Positions 10,854 through 22,114 of a stretch of 64,000 nucleotides of DNA are shown here, one piece after another. A program made the translations under genes and the position numbers. The notes under the pieces are model-generated. The model ran no database searches and was not told the DNA's origin. It was given only the letters and a program-made list of their open reading frames with translations. Within the stretch, counting starts at the first letter, position 1. Each line of letters begins with the position of its first letter. Source of the stretch: Toxorhynchites rutilus septentrionalis (lineage: Eukaryota; Arthropoda; Insecta; Diptera; Culicidae); contig NC_073745.1 of assembly GCF_029784135.1 (NCBI RefSeq), positions 84,229,650 through 84,293,649 of the forward strand, in the 5' to 3' direction.

Positions 10854-13800
10854 TTCAGTGCAAGAGGTCAAGGAATTGACCACTGTAATACAGTGGAATT
10901 GCAGAAGCATCATCCCTAAACTAGACCAATTTAAATTTTTAGTTCATAGCTCTAACTGTGATGTATTTTCCCTTCTGTGAAACATGGCTTCCATCAGCCG
11001 ACGAGCTGAATTTCCACGATTTCAACATTATTCGCCTCGATCGAAATGACTCGTTTGGTGGCGTACTATTGGGGATTAAAAAATGTCGCTCCTTTTATAA
11101 AGTCACTCTCCCATCGATGAAAGGCATTGAAGTTGTTGCTTGCCAGACACAAATCAATGGCAAAGACCTCTGCATTGCTTCGATATATATCCCTCCCAGA
11201 ACTACGGTAGGCCGCCATCAGTTCTTTGATACTATCGAGGCAATGCCGGAGCCGCGGGTAATCTTAGGTGATTTTAACTCCCATGGAACCCATGGAACAG
11301 CATGGGGATCACTCTACGATGACAACCGTGCCACTTTGATTTATGATCTGTGCGACAACTTCAAATTGACAGTTTTGAACACTGGGGAAGCAACCAGAAT
11401 AGCCAACCCTCCTGCACGGGCAAGCATGCTAGACATATCTCTATGCTCTTCTTCGTTATCCCTGGATTGCATGTGGAAGGTAATCCAAGATCCCCACGGT
11501 AGTGATCACCTACCAATAATTTTATCGATCGCTAATGAATCAAGCTCTCGTGAGTCAGTCAATATTTCGTATGACCTCACGAAGAATATTGACTGAAGAA
11601 CATTTGCGGAAATAATATCTGAAGCAATTGTTTCAATGCATGAACTTCCTCCACTCGAAGAGTATAACTTTATATCGAGTTTGATTTACGAAAGCGCACT
11701 TCAAGCTCAAAAGAAACGTGTACCGGCTACCACTTTCCGACGTCGTCCTCCATCACTTTGATGGGACAAGGAATGTTCAAAGGTCTACCTTGAAAAATCA
11801 TCCGCTTTCAAAAAATTCAGGAAAACTGGATTAGTGGAATGGTTTCTGAAGTACCAAGCTCTAGAAGCCAAACTAAAAGGTTTGATTGAAGCAAAAAAGC
11901 GTGGATATTGGCGGAAGTTCGTCAGTGGTTTGTCAAGTGAGACCGCTATGAGCACTCTTTGGAATACGGCTAGGAAAATGCGTGGCTGGAACCATACAAA
12001 CGAAAGTGAGGAATACTCTGACCGTTGGATTTTTAACTTTGCAAGGAAGGTTTGCCCCGACACCGTTCCTGCACAAAACGTCGTACGCGACATTCCACTT
12101 CAAAGCGATTATGAGAATTTTCCGATGGTGGAATTCTCAATTGCCCTTCTCTCATGTAACAATTCAGCTCCTGGGTCGGACAAGATTAAATTCAACTTGT
12201 TGAAGAATCTTCCCGACTTGGCAAAACAGCGTTTGCTGAACTTGTTCAACAAGTTTCTGGAGCTGAATATTGTCCCGCATGATTGGAGACAAGTGAGAGT
12301 GATAGCCATACGAAAACCCAACAAGCCGGCTTGCGATCCCAACTCGTATAGGCCGATTGCAATGTTATCCTGTATTCGTGAATTGTTAGAGAAAATGATT
12401 CTACTTCGTTTGGACAAGTGGGTTGAAGCGAACAATTTGCTGTCAAATACGCAGTTTGGCTTCCGCCGAGGTAAAGGGACAAATGATTGTCTCGCGCTAC
12501 TATCTTCTGAAATACAAATCGCATTTGCTCGCAAAGAACAAATGGCTTCCGTTTTTCTCGATATCAAAGGGGCATTTGATTCAGTTTCCATGGAAATTCT
12601 CTCAGAGAAGCTTCATAATCGTGGACTTTCACCAATTCTCAACAATTTCCTGTACAATTTACTGTCAGAAAAGCATATGATTTTCTCTCATGACAGCTCG
12701 AAATTTTCTCGTTACAGTTTTACGGGCCTACCACAAGGCCTAAGCCCCCTATTGTACAGTTTTTACGTCAATGATATAGATGATTGTCTAACTAGAGACA
12801 GCACGCTGAGACAACTTGCAGACGATGGAGTTATTTCCATCACGGGTACTAATTCCGTCGTTCTGCAAAAGTCGTTGCAAGATACCCTGAACAATCTGTT
12901 CACGTGGGCCCTCAAGCTGGGTATCGAATTCTCTGCGGAGAAAACTGAAATGGTCGTTTTTTCTAGGAAGCACGAACCCGCCCAATTCCAGCTTCAGCTA
13001 TCCGGCAAAACGACCCAACACTCTATGTTTTTCAAATACCTGGGTGTATATTTTGATTCAGATTGCGTATTTGAAACAGAAATGCCAGCAAAGAATCAAT
13101 TTTCTCCAAACAATTACCGGAACATGGTGGGGTGGCCATCCAGAAGTTCTCATTCAGTTGTACAAAACAACGATATTATCAGTGTTAGAATATGGCAGTT
13201 TTTGCTTCCGATCAGCTGCCAGGATTCATATTCTCAAGCTGGAGAGAATACAATATCGTTGCGTATAGCCATGGGGTATTTGCATTCGACACATACGATG
13301 AGTCTCGAAGTCTTGGCAGGAGTTCCCCCGCTTACTCTTCGGTTCACAGAATTATCCTACAGATTTCTCATCCGTTGCAAGATCATGAATCCATTGGTGA
13401 TTGATAACTTCGAAAATCTACTCCAACTGACTCCTCAGTCAAGTTATATGTCTTTATACCATGAGTACCTTACCCGTGCACGTGCACCCTTCACCAGGCA
13501 TCTCCAACCAAGTTTGCTTCCCATACTTCTGCAATTCCTCTGTCATTTTTGATCTGTCCATGCGACAAAAAATCCGTGGAATCCCAGATCACCTACGCTC
13601 CGATTCTATTCCGCCGATATTTTCGGCAGAATATGGGAAAGTTAGATCTGATAAAATGTTCTTTACTGACGGTTCATTCATAAACGGGTCCACTGGCTTC
13701 GGCATCTTCAATGAAAATTCCAGTGCCTCTTTCAAACTCAAAGATCCTTGTTCCGTGTATGTCGCTGAACTGGGTGCGATATATTACGCATTAGGGATCA

Positions 13801-14507
13801 TTGAAACATTGCCCATCGACCACTATTTTATTTTTTCAGACAGTCTCAGCTCAATAGAGGCAATCCGCTCAATGAATGTTGATAAACGCTCATCTTATTT
13901 CCTAACAAGAATAAGACAACTATTGAGTGTTTTGGTCGAAAAATTATTCAAGATTACCTTAGCATGGGTTCCCTCTCAATGCTCGATTCCGGGGAATGAG
14001 AAAGCGGACTCTCTAGCTAAGGTGGGCGCTTTAGAAGGCACACTTTATGAAAGTAAAATTGCTTATAATGAATTTTTCCACATTCCTCGTCAGTATACGC
14101 TCGTAAGTTGGCAGCGCATGTGGAGTGGTGATGAGTTCGGTCGTTGGTTACACACGATTATCCCTAAGGTCTCGACGAGTGCATGGTTCAAGGGATTGAA
14201 TGTAGGTCGTGATTTCATTCGCGTGATATCTCGGCTTATGTCCAATCACTACAACCTAAACGCGCATCTCTATCGCATTGGGCTCGCAGCAAACAATCTT
14301 TGTGATTGTGGCGATGGCTACCACGACATCGAGCATGTTGTCTGGTCGTGTATCCGGTTCCATGCTGCTCGCTCTCAGCTCTCTAGAGCACTTAGAGCAC
14401 AAGGCAGACAATCGGATATCCCCGTCCGGGATATCTTAGGTAGCCGGGATCCTGATCTTCTGCTTCATCTATACCTGTTCCTCAGAAACGCCGATGTCAA
14501 CGTTTAA
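10846..14507 (+). pseudogene. LINE ORF2 (endonuclease, RT, RNase H)
   Basis: ORF2 starts at ATG 10846 with VIQWNCRSI, the usual start of an AP endonuclease. A frameshift near 10970 moves it to the frame carrying ETWLP, VILGDFNSHG and GSDHLPI (the last two hold catalytic Asp/Asn/His motifs). In-frame TGA codons at 11594 and 11759 stand where Trp is expected. The reverse transcriptase follows (11834-13060): IAMLSCIRE, FGFRRGKG, FLDIKGAFDS, GLPQG and LADD. The GLPQG segment looks two residues short. Frameshifts occur near 13065, 13268 and 13490. RNase H follows (about 13640-14040) with FTDGS, AELGAI, SDSLSS and PGNEKADSLA. The C-terminus has the Cys/His segment CDCGDGYHDIEHVVWSC. The enzyme nicks DNA and copies the element RNA at the nick; this copy cannot do so. 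Confidence 0.85.
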
Positions 14508-15028
14508 TGATGTTTCCTTCGTTGTGACCCCGTTTCATATCCCTCCTATCCAATCGATAAAATTTTACTTAGTCGCGGCAATACATACACACACTCTTTA
14601 CAGATGCACGGGCCGAAGGTTGTGCAGTCCACTGATCATTCAACAAAAGCCAAAGATTGTACCGCTCATGACAACTCTACACGAGCTGATGATTGCGCCG
14701 GCTAGTGACCATTCTATCCTGGATTCCTCGAGTCGAGAAAGATGCACCACGCTAGATATGGGGTACAGACTAGGGGGCGTTGCTGATTAATGGTCAGCTG
14801 CATCCCAATAGGAAGTATCCCGTGTCGGGCACACGTACAGAGCATCGGAGACTGCAACATACCAATTATGAGAACACTTGTAATACTAACCTCGAGCCAA
14901 CCGCGAGTAATCGGTTACATATTACTAACATAGTTGTAAGACAAAAATTATCAAAATATTGGACTCCCGGCCCCGTCAGGCTAACGCCACATGTGCCTCA
15001 ATAAAATATATATTTTGGGAAAAAAAAT

Positions 15029-17216
15029 TCCAAGTAGATCAATTTCGACACGCTTATCGCAAAGCGATACGAGAGCTCTTTTTTCGTTACTAGATAAAGA
15101 ACGAACTTTTTTGTTGACATCGAATAATCCTCCGGATTATTGGAAAAAAGATTTTCAATAACTTTAGGTATTACTTTCGAGTGGCCGGAACGGTTCTTAT
15201 CATTTCACACGCTCGTTTAGAGCAGATGCTACCACCCCATTATCTCTCGAAAAGTTTCTACGGTCCCTCAATAATAGAGGCCCTTCCCATTTAACAATTA
15301 ATTAGGACAGATAGTTTACCAATGTGCTTTGATCGAGAAGTTTCACGTTCATAGAATTTTTTAATGAGAAAATGGGCTGTAAATTTATCATATATCAAAG
15401 AGTCATATTCTCTGCGGCCTTGGTAGCAACCGATTTGTTCAGCAAGCAGCGAGTCACCGAAAGACTGTCTGGAAAGTGGTAAATGATGATCAGATTATCT
15501 CAGAATGACGTCATTTCGTGTTGGATGATCCAAATTTTAATCGGCTACACGTGTCGGGATTAAAAAGACATTATGAAATTTGATGACGTAGACGAGACGA
15601 ATTTTGATTAAAGCTGTTCTACTCAAATGCTAATACGCACTATAGATAAGGAGAGAGGGAATCATAGCGAAAATTCAATCAATCAATTTCGGGGAAAAGG
15701 AACATGTGAAAATGAATCCAACCGCTGGTTCTGTTTTGTTCACAATAGTGGACTCCCAGTCGGATGAATGAATAAATGAATGGATGATATTCCCCCATCT
15801 CTCTTTCGGAAAAAGTGGTACCCGTGGAGAAACAACCAGAAAAAAAACGATAATTTCCGGCTGGGGAAAAGCGACTAAAATGGATCAATGGTATACTCAT
15901 GAATTTTAAATTCCGTACCCTTCACTAAATGTCCAACAGTCGGTCGGCTGATAACGGTGGCGAAGCCTGAAAGAGCACAACTATACATGAACTCGAATCG
16001 AGGATAGTTTGCATTTTATTCCAGTCTGGACCATAAAGCAGTCGCTCTTCTGTATATTTACATTTGCATATTTCGCGATTGTCGCTGCAAATCGCGTGGA
16101 TAAATGGGAAAACAGTATTCTTGCGAACCCATGGTGCAGTTTCGTCCTGCTAATCGCGGAAAATTCCTCACCAATTCCGTAAGTGAAGCCCGGCGCAACA
16201 ATTGGAATTATATGCACGTTGTAAATTTTTCCGTGCGCCTTGCGCCACTTTTTCTGGAAATGAGAACAGACTGGAATTGATTTCAAGCATAAATTCGAAT
16301 CGTTTTTGCTCCATTAATAAGCATCTTAAATGAGTCGTGATTCTCTCGCTTTGGCACTTGTTATGCGCATAAATAATTCATCCCAAACATAAATACAACC
16401 GGTCTGCTGGAAACCCTCGGAGAATTACTTCAGAGAATAGCGGCGGAAGCATTTCGTCGTCGAGTCCGCTTCAGTGCTTGGTCAATATTTGCGCTAGTTT
16501 CCCCAATAATATGCTTGCACATTTCGATAACGTGACCCGTTTTAGGTCCAATCTAATTATTTGCTCAGTGCTCCCCCCGGTAAAAGTGACCCATCAACGC
16601 CGGTCAGTTTTGTTGTGAAAGGAAGAGCGGATTTGAAGGGTTTGTTGGCAATCGATGTTAAATGATGCTTGAATTACTTAAAAGGTAAAATTGTAAGATC
16701 GTCGGACTGTGTTAGCTAGCTAAATAACTAATTCTGTGAGCAATCATAAATTATTCACTTAAATACAAGTTACTCTTTCGAGTTTCATACAGTCGGTCTA
16801 TTCGATTTCATGCTAAGCGGCATTCGAGAGGAAATGAGTTGTGTCATTGCCATTGAGGCATTGAGGCATTCAACAAAGCTATTCGAAAAGGCCCATTTCT
16901 TGATGGATCGCAAGCATTTTGCGTCAATTGATTGAAAATATTTTCATGCATCAATAAATAAAATTTAATGTAATTTATTTATTTTATTTATGTTTAAAGA
17001 TAACAAATGAATAATTGTAAAGTGTCAAGCATTATTTTAACGCAATAAATCCCACGTTTTGATTGGCCCAATTCGAAAAGAAACAACTGGAGCAGCATCG
17101 AAATATAATTTGAATAAGTGAGTTAAGTTAGTTATGTAATATGTAACACGTTTTATGCGGATAGAATACATTTTTCTATGCAAAAAAATAATGGTACAAA
17201 TTTTGGCACATATTTT
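15029..17216. other. gene-free sequence
   Basis: No gene or element could be supported over about 2.2 kb. Short open frames at 15679-15900 and 15981-16286 (minus) have no recognisable motif. Composition is less repetitive than the flanks, so it may be unique sequence. Confidence 0.35.
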
Positions 17217-17466
17217 GACGTAGGACTACGTCTTTCATTTCTATACCGGGGTGTAAAACCAAAGTTTCGAGAACGAAAGCGTTACGCTGGAGACCGAGAT
17301 TTTGAGCGTTAATAGCTCTTAAACAACTGAACGAAATGGTATGATAAACACTTCATTTGAAAGATACAATGTCTACGCGTCATATACTTGTTACTTTTTC
17401 ATCCAAAAACTTGTTTCAATAGTCTTAAAATTGCTTTCAAAACAGGCTATTGAAATCACCAATCGG

Positions 17467-17505
17467 TATATAAGCGAGCGCCGCTCGTAAACCCACTCAG
17501 TTATG
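17467..17505 (+). promoter_or_regulatory. candidate core promoter inside a repeat
   Basis: TATATAAG at 17467-17474 is followed by a GC-rich block GCGAGCGCCGCTCG and, about 33-38 nt downstream of the TATA box, by a CTCAGTT initiator-like site. The sequence just downstream (TGAACAGCGATTGGA) is shared with the repeat at about 32332, which suggests that a transcribed repeat family carries this promoter. No product is identified. Confidence 0.35.
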
Positions 17506-17679
17506 ATTGAACAGCGATTGGAGCATGTTGTCGCTGTTGTTGTAAAGCTAATTTCGTTTATCATGAAAGCGCTGATGAATGGTGTCACCAAGAGCCTGTT
17601 TGTGCACCTAAGGCCAAAAGGGAATCCATCAGGGGGAGAGTGATGCCACGGTTCCGCTTGAAACATCGGAGCAGCCGCC

Positions 17680-17702
17680 ACACACACACACACACACATA
17701 CA
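17680..17702. repeat. CA microsatellite
   Basis: About ten CA dinucleotides, slightly interrupted, within the hairpin-motif element region. Confidence 0.9.
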
Positions 17703-18528
17703 CGCGCGAAATTCTCGTTGCTATCATCGTTGCTGAAAAATAATCTGCCAGTTCCCCTGGGAATTGAAAAATACATTCATGCGAAAGAGTTTATTTTAAT
17801 GTTTTCTATCCATATAACACTGCAACCAAATATATTTGGTTTTGTTATCATGAAAAACGGAAAATGTTTCACATCGCGAAAATCAAGTCATTTTCGAGCG
17901 ATTATTTGCTTTCTACTCATATAATCCTGCGACCAAATACATTTCGTTTTGGATTTTTTCAATCAAGTGCGATCAACGTAAGACCACGTCTTTCGGCAAT
18001 TTATTAGAGGTGCAATGAATCTTTAGGAATTCCCGCTCTACGCGCACTGGCAAACAATGTTTACTCAACAATTCCTCAAACGAGAAATGGGTGTTGTGAG
18101 AAAGGATTAGCGAACGCGAAAACGACAAACGGGAGAAAGATACGTTTGGAGGTTGAAGGAAATTGGCAGAAAACTTCTTCATTCTATCATTCAAATAATG
18201 TGATTCATATCACATCGTTTTGCCAGAAAGAGATTATTAATGTTCAAAGGAGGAATCGAGTCCTCCGAGGAAATTAACCAGCGCAAATTAGAGTCGACTA
18301 TCGATTGCAGCATTCGTACACAAATAATTTTATAATGCAGTTTCACCAAAGTGATTTCTTCGGATATATTCACTACATCATGTCATGTATTTCATATTCT
18401 TCATTAAGAAATCCATATCCATGGCACCTATCGGTAACGAATTATTATCGAAACCACGATTTTCGCTAAATGCTCCTTTCAGTTCGGCCTGTAAAAAACT
18501 TTTCTGTACTCTAATCCATCGAATTTGG

Positions 18529-18917
18529 AGCCCTGAAAAGGGCCGTTGATTATATGCTAAGCTAATATAGCACGCTCTCCTCGGATACGATGGGCCAGCT
18601 GGATGTCCTTGGGCATGATGTGACGCGTTTTGCATGGATAGCACACAAATTGGTATCTTCGAATAAGCCTCCTGCAGCGTCATAGCCGCGGAACTTTGGA
18701 AGCGCAAGTCGGTTTTGAAGTCCTGAGCAATTCCACGATCCAAATGCTGCAAAGGTAGCTGCGGATCAGCAATTCGGTCGACTTCTGATAGCGATGAATT
18801 TCACGCAAAGTTCCCGGTCGATAGCGATGTGGCTTCTCCACCTATCCTGCTACTGGTGCGCTTATCCGAGCTGTCTTCGTGTGCCTTACCACCGAATGAC
18901 TAACGAGCTGTCTGCAA
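18529..18917 (-). pseudogene. histone H3 pseudogene with 3' stem-loop
   Basis: The minus strand carries, in order and across several frames, QTAR, GGKAH, a [13 protein letters not shown] stretch, [16 protein letters not shown], then an excellent match to the core of histone H3 ([19 protein letters not shown]). After a deletion of the EAYLVGLF region come [14 protein letters not shown] and, one frame on, [15 protein letters not shown]. About 30 nt after the end is GGCCCTTTTCAGGGCT (18529-18544), the stem-loop that replaces poly(A) in replication-dependent histone mRNAs. The start codon region is lost and there are frameshifts and stops, so no H3 can be made. The intact stem-loop shows that it descends from a real histone gene unit and not from a polyadenylated retrocopy. 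Confidence 0.85.
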
Positions 18918-18976
18918 AAGACTAACGAGCTCGAGTCCTCACGGTGCGAGAGTAGATTAAGAAATGAACGAAAGCA

Positions 18977-20046
18977 TTTTTTTTTACATTCAAATTAATT
19001 TATTTTATTTCTTTTTTGATGTACAAATATTTTACAGTGTAAGAGATTCCACATTGGTGATTCATACTTTGATTCAATTTTGCTATAATAATTAGTTTAA
19101 ATTTTTCTTAGGAGGTTGGTATGTCATTTTGTCAGTTGTTTCTGAGCTGTTGTAGTTTGAATATTTAATCAAACTAAGCCTACTATATACACACTCTAAA
19201 TCTACTATATACAAATATTTACAATGTTTTAGGGATAAAGGTCCCTGATGTTTTGCCATTCCGACTGTCGAACTCTGTTTATATGTCGTTGTTCGAACTG
19301 CTCGATTCTAGTCCTTATTGGGTCAAAACACGCTAACCGGTGGACGTCAGTGGTTCTCGTGTGCCACGGAAGATTGAGAATTATCTTCAGAAAACGGTTT
19401 TGGATTACCTGGAGCTTATTGAGGTGTGAACTGGCGCATCCCCTCCAGACCGGGGAGCCGTATTCTAGCATCGGCGACACCACTTGCTTGAATATTGCCA
19501 GCTTGTTCGTGGTACACGTCTTTGCCCGCCTGGCGATGATCGGATAGAGGTTACGGAGCATGATGATGGCTTTGTTTACTCGATCGGTTACGTGTGAACG
19601 GAAGATGAGTTTACTATCGAGAATTACACCAAGGTAGCGAGCCTCGGACGACCACTCGATCTCGCTTTCCAATATCTTTATCTTCCTCGTCGGCCTCAGT
19701 CGTTCCGTGTTGCGATGTGGAAAAACAACCGTTTGAGTTTTTGCCGCATTCACTCGGATCTTCCAGGTGTAAAGATATTCGACGTATTCATTGATACCGG
19801 TTTGGAGTTTAGCTACGAGAGCATTGATGACACGTCCGTTGTAGGTGATAGCCGAATCATCGGCAAACAGCGATAGATTGCCGCCTCCGGGTAGAGGTGG
19901 AATGTCCGAAGTGTACAGGTTGTACAGTAGAGGACCCAGAATACTCCCTTGGGGGACACCAGCTGCAATTGGGTATGGCTCAGAAAGTGCCCCAGCAATG
20001 TAGACTCTAGATGATCTCTCTAAAATAATATTCGAAGTGGTAAACA
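18977..20046 (-). mobile_element. 5'-truncated Jockey-like LINE
   Basis: The minus strand holds the C-terminal half of a LINE reverse transcriptase (20047 to 19229) and a ~240-bp 3' untranslated region that ends in a run of A (T on the plus strand at 18977-18985). The 5' end is cut off cleanly next to GCGTAGTTCTACGTCG, part of the hairpin-motif family, which suggests insertion into or next to such an element. No target duplication could be fixed. Confidence 0.85.
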
Positions 20047-20047
20047 A
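19229..20047 (-). pseudogene. LINE reverse transcriptase, C-terminal part
   Basis: An uninterrupted 272-codon frame encodes reverse transcriptase from the B to E motifs: GVPQGSILGPLLYNLYTSDI, then FADDSAI (catalytic YADD-type box with Phe), VNAAKTQTVVF, ARYLGVILD, and the C-terminal SPMLEYGSPVWRGCA and LNKLQVIQNRFLKI motifs. These motifs fit the Jockey group. The endonuclease and the first catalytic Asp are missing because of 5' truncation. The absence of internal stops suggests a fairly recent insertion. Confidence 0.85.
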
Positions 20048-20061
20048 GTGGATTGCATAAT

Positions 20062-20118
20062 ATAATTGCGTAGTTCTACGTCGAAAATATGCGGTCGTGT
20101 CCTAAATAAAACCCCTTA
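20062..20118 (-). mobile_element. hairpin-motif element terminus
   Basis: The block GCGTAGTTCTACGTCG is followed by AAAATATGCGGTCGTGTCC and then an ACCCC run. The same order (TCCTACGTCAACTATGCGGTC, GTATC, GGACAC, AACCC) closes the element at 63081-63680. It therefore looks like the outer end of one branch of the family, left standing where the Jockey LINE inserted. Confidence 0.5.
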
Positions 20119-21042
20119 CAATTTTTTAAACTACATACAATCGCGTCTAAAATTATTTATGGTCGAGTCTCTATATAGTCGGGTATATTATTGTACATTT
20201 GTTCAAAAAATGTTTAAATAAAGATGTGATTTTGAACAAAGATATTGTTAAGCGTAAGTTCTAAAAAAAATGTTTTCAATAATTTTATTATACTTTGGTT
20301 CTTTGATTCTTCAAATTTCAATTGGAGGATTGTGTTGTTAGAGAATTGAGGGTGGGGGTGTTTTTGAGGAGTTGAAGAGTTGAAGAACAAAAGTTCTTAT
20401 TTCTTTCATTCTTTGGTTCTTGAATTGTTTGATTCATGATTATGTAGTCAAATTTTCTAATAGTGTATTTGACTTTGAGACTTTGTATAAATTGTAATTG
20501 TTGTATTATATGTCATATGTTTAAAAGCTCAAGCTTAAGCTCTTTAGTTCTTTAGTTCATTAGTTCCTTAGTTTTTTAGTTCGATATCCGATATCCGATA
20601 ACAAGAACCAAATTGATTTTCACCTTTCTTTTTCGGCGGGAGAGAACATTTTCCGATTGATTATTAAATTTTCGTAAATTCTTGTGTTGTCTCCGGATTT
20701 GAAGTAACGACGAAGTGGAGCTTATAGTGCGGCAAAGGATCATCTGTCGATTATTATTATAGAAATTATGCTTTTGGGAGCGTTGGAGATGTAATTTTGC
20801 TAAGAGATACTGAAAAACCGCCTTGATAATCAATACCTTCATTGTTTCAGTGTAGCTCTAGACAGCGAGCAATCTACAGTACATGTTAACGCTAGAGCTG
20901 AGAATTAATTTGATTTTGTTGTTTCGCTGCTTTTCGAAAGGTTTGCGCCGCTCAGCACAAGCATTATATTGCTTGCATTACAACTGCACTGTATAGGAAT
21001 CTGAATAACAAGCAACATATTTAACTACCTGTCACCCTTCTA
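20119..21042. other. gene-free AT-rich sequence
   Basis: No gene is supported. A segment around 20768-20805 (GCGTTGGAGATGTAATTTTGC) has a relative at 23105-23130 (ACGTTGGAGATGTAATTCTGC), so the region holds an unclassified dispersed repeat. Confidence 0.35.
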
Positions 21043-21109
21043 AACTCAAGTCAACCGCGAGTAATCGGTTTTCTATAGAATTAAGAAAAATTATTTCAAA
21101 ATATATGGA
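21043..21109 (+). mobile_element. fragment of the I-like LINE 3' UTR
   Basis: The blocks CTCAAGTCAACCGCGAGTAA, TCGGTT and AATTATTTCAAAATAT match the tail of the LINE at 9800-15028 (CTCGAGCCAACCGCGAGTAA at 14891), with substitutions. It is a short relic. Confidence 0.6.
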
Positions 21110-21464
21110 TATAGTTAATATGTTTAGTTAAGAATTCGGCTCCTTTAAACTTATGCTCGACCATTTTACAGCAGATCGCTAAAATTTTTCAACTGGCTCA
21201 TAAACGTAATGTAGCAATGAGCGATATTTATGAATAGGAGAAAGTCTCTGTGAGTAGAACAATGCAAATGTTCTGATGTCAATAGGATAGAAATCATATC
21301 ACCCTATTCTTGTTATGCAATTTTTTATAGAAATAACCACCTCCTTAGAATAAAAGGATTGCAGATAAATTATATCGGTAACATCTCGAAAACGGTAAGT
21401 CCTAGGATAAAACATGATTTGATATATAGTTATTCATGTTGAATCGCATGCAGATGGCATTTTA

Positions 21465-21948
21465 GACGTAGGACTACGACTAACCGGCATATTTGGTGGA
21501 TGGGATGAAAATTTAAACACTGAACATGTAGGAAAAAATGAAAGATTTCAAACGCTTATAACTTTAGCATTTCTTAGTAGATCACAAAGATGATTGCATC
21601 AATTGGTGGGAAATATTTCTACGCATCTATCACAATGAATAACATTTTATTTTATTTAGATAAACAATTGAATAAGCGTGAAATATCGAGCAGTATCAAA
21701 ACTCGTTAAGTACCACGTTTTGATATCATATGCTTATATGTCTTGATATGTTTTGCTATGTGTTCCCCTAACACGGACTTCTAAACCAAGGAGACCGGTG
21801 ACACCAGCATTGCAAATATGTGGAAGCTACGGGTATTTGCCTGTATTTGTACAAACCGGAATGTGTTTCCCTAACCCGGATTACAAAATCGAGGAGCCTG
21901 GAAAAACCGTCTTTACAGATACTAGAGACGAATGAACTTTCAAATTAA
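21465..21948 (+). mobile_element. hairpin-motif element with minisatellite
   Basis: It starts with GACGTAGGACTACGAC, followed by the family block (TAACCGGCATATTTGG, then AAATGAAAGAT, AACGCTTATAACT, GCATCAATTG, and TTCTACGCATCTATC). About 1.5 units of the ~95-bp minisatellite follow (CCCTAACACGGACTTC; CCCTAACCCGGATTAC). It ends in ACTAGAGACGAATGAACTTT. The same order is seen at 38257-39815 and, in part, at 63081-63646 and 34591-34853 (reverse). There is no coding capacity, so it is a non-autonomous element. Confidence 0.65.
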
Positions 21949-21949
21949 A

Positions 21950-21991
21950 TGCCTCTATGGTATAAAAAATAAAGTTTATACCATAGAGGCA
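21950..21991. repeat. perfect 17-bp hairpin
   Basis: TGCCTCTATGGTATAAA and TTTATACCATAGAGGCA are perfect reverse complements separated by 8 nt (AAATAAAG). The hairpin sits exactly at the end of the preceding minisatellite element. Confidence 0.9.
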
Positions 21992-22114
21992 TAAAGAAAC
22001 AATTTTCAAGCCGTTGTTGATGTTGTCCATGCAGGCCGGGACTTCAAACTACAACGCATTGCAAGCCAGATTGAGAGAAGAAATTTTACAAAAGCGAGAG
22101 CTGTGTTCTAGCAT

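Larger units (their letters stand above)
9800..15028 (+). mobile_element. decayed I-clade-like LINE, nearly full length
   Basis: A single non-LTR retrotransposon runs on the plus strand: a zinc-knuckle ORF1, then ORF2 with apurinic endonuclease, reverse transcriptase and RNase H, then a ~500-bp 3' untranslated region. It ends in AATAAAATATATATTTTGGG followed by a run of A at 15020-15028. A zinc-knuckle ORF1 plus RNase H is typical of the I group of LINEs. The 5' boundary is uncertain because ORF1 similarity fades upstream of about 9800. A small piece of the same 3' untranslated region recurs at 21043-21109. The copy is dead through several stops and frameshifts described in the ORF entries. 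Confidence 0.85.
17217..17990 (+). mobile_element. hairpin-motif element copy (diverged)
   Basis: It opens with GACGTAGGACTACGTC (17217-17232), a 7+2+7 inverted repeat. A second, degenerate motif (ACGTAAGACCACGTC, 17976-17990) may mark the far side. Between them are a TATA-like promoter (17467), a CA microsatellite and a partly duplicated ~70-bp segment: ATCCATATAACACTGCAACC at 17809 and a TCATATAATCCTGCGACC form near 17918. No coding frame is supported. The boundaries are inferred from the motif only. Confidence 0.4.
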
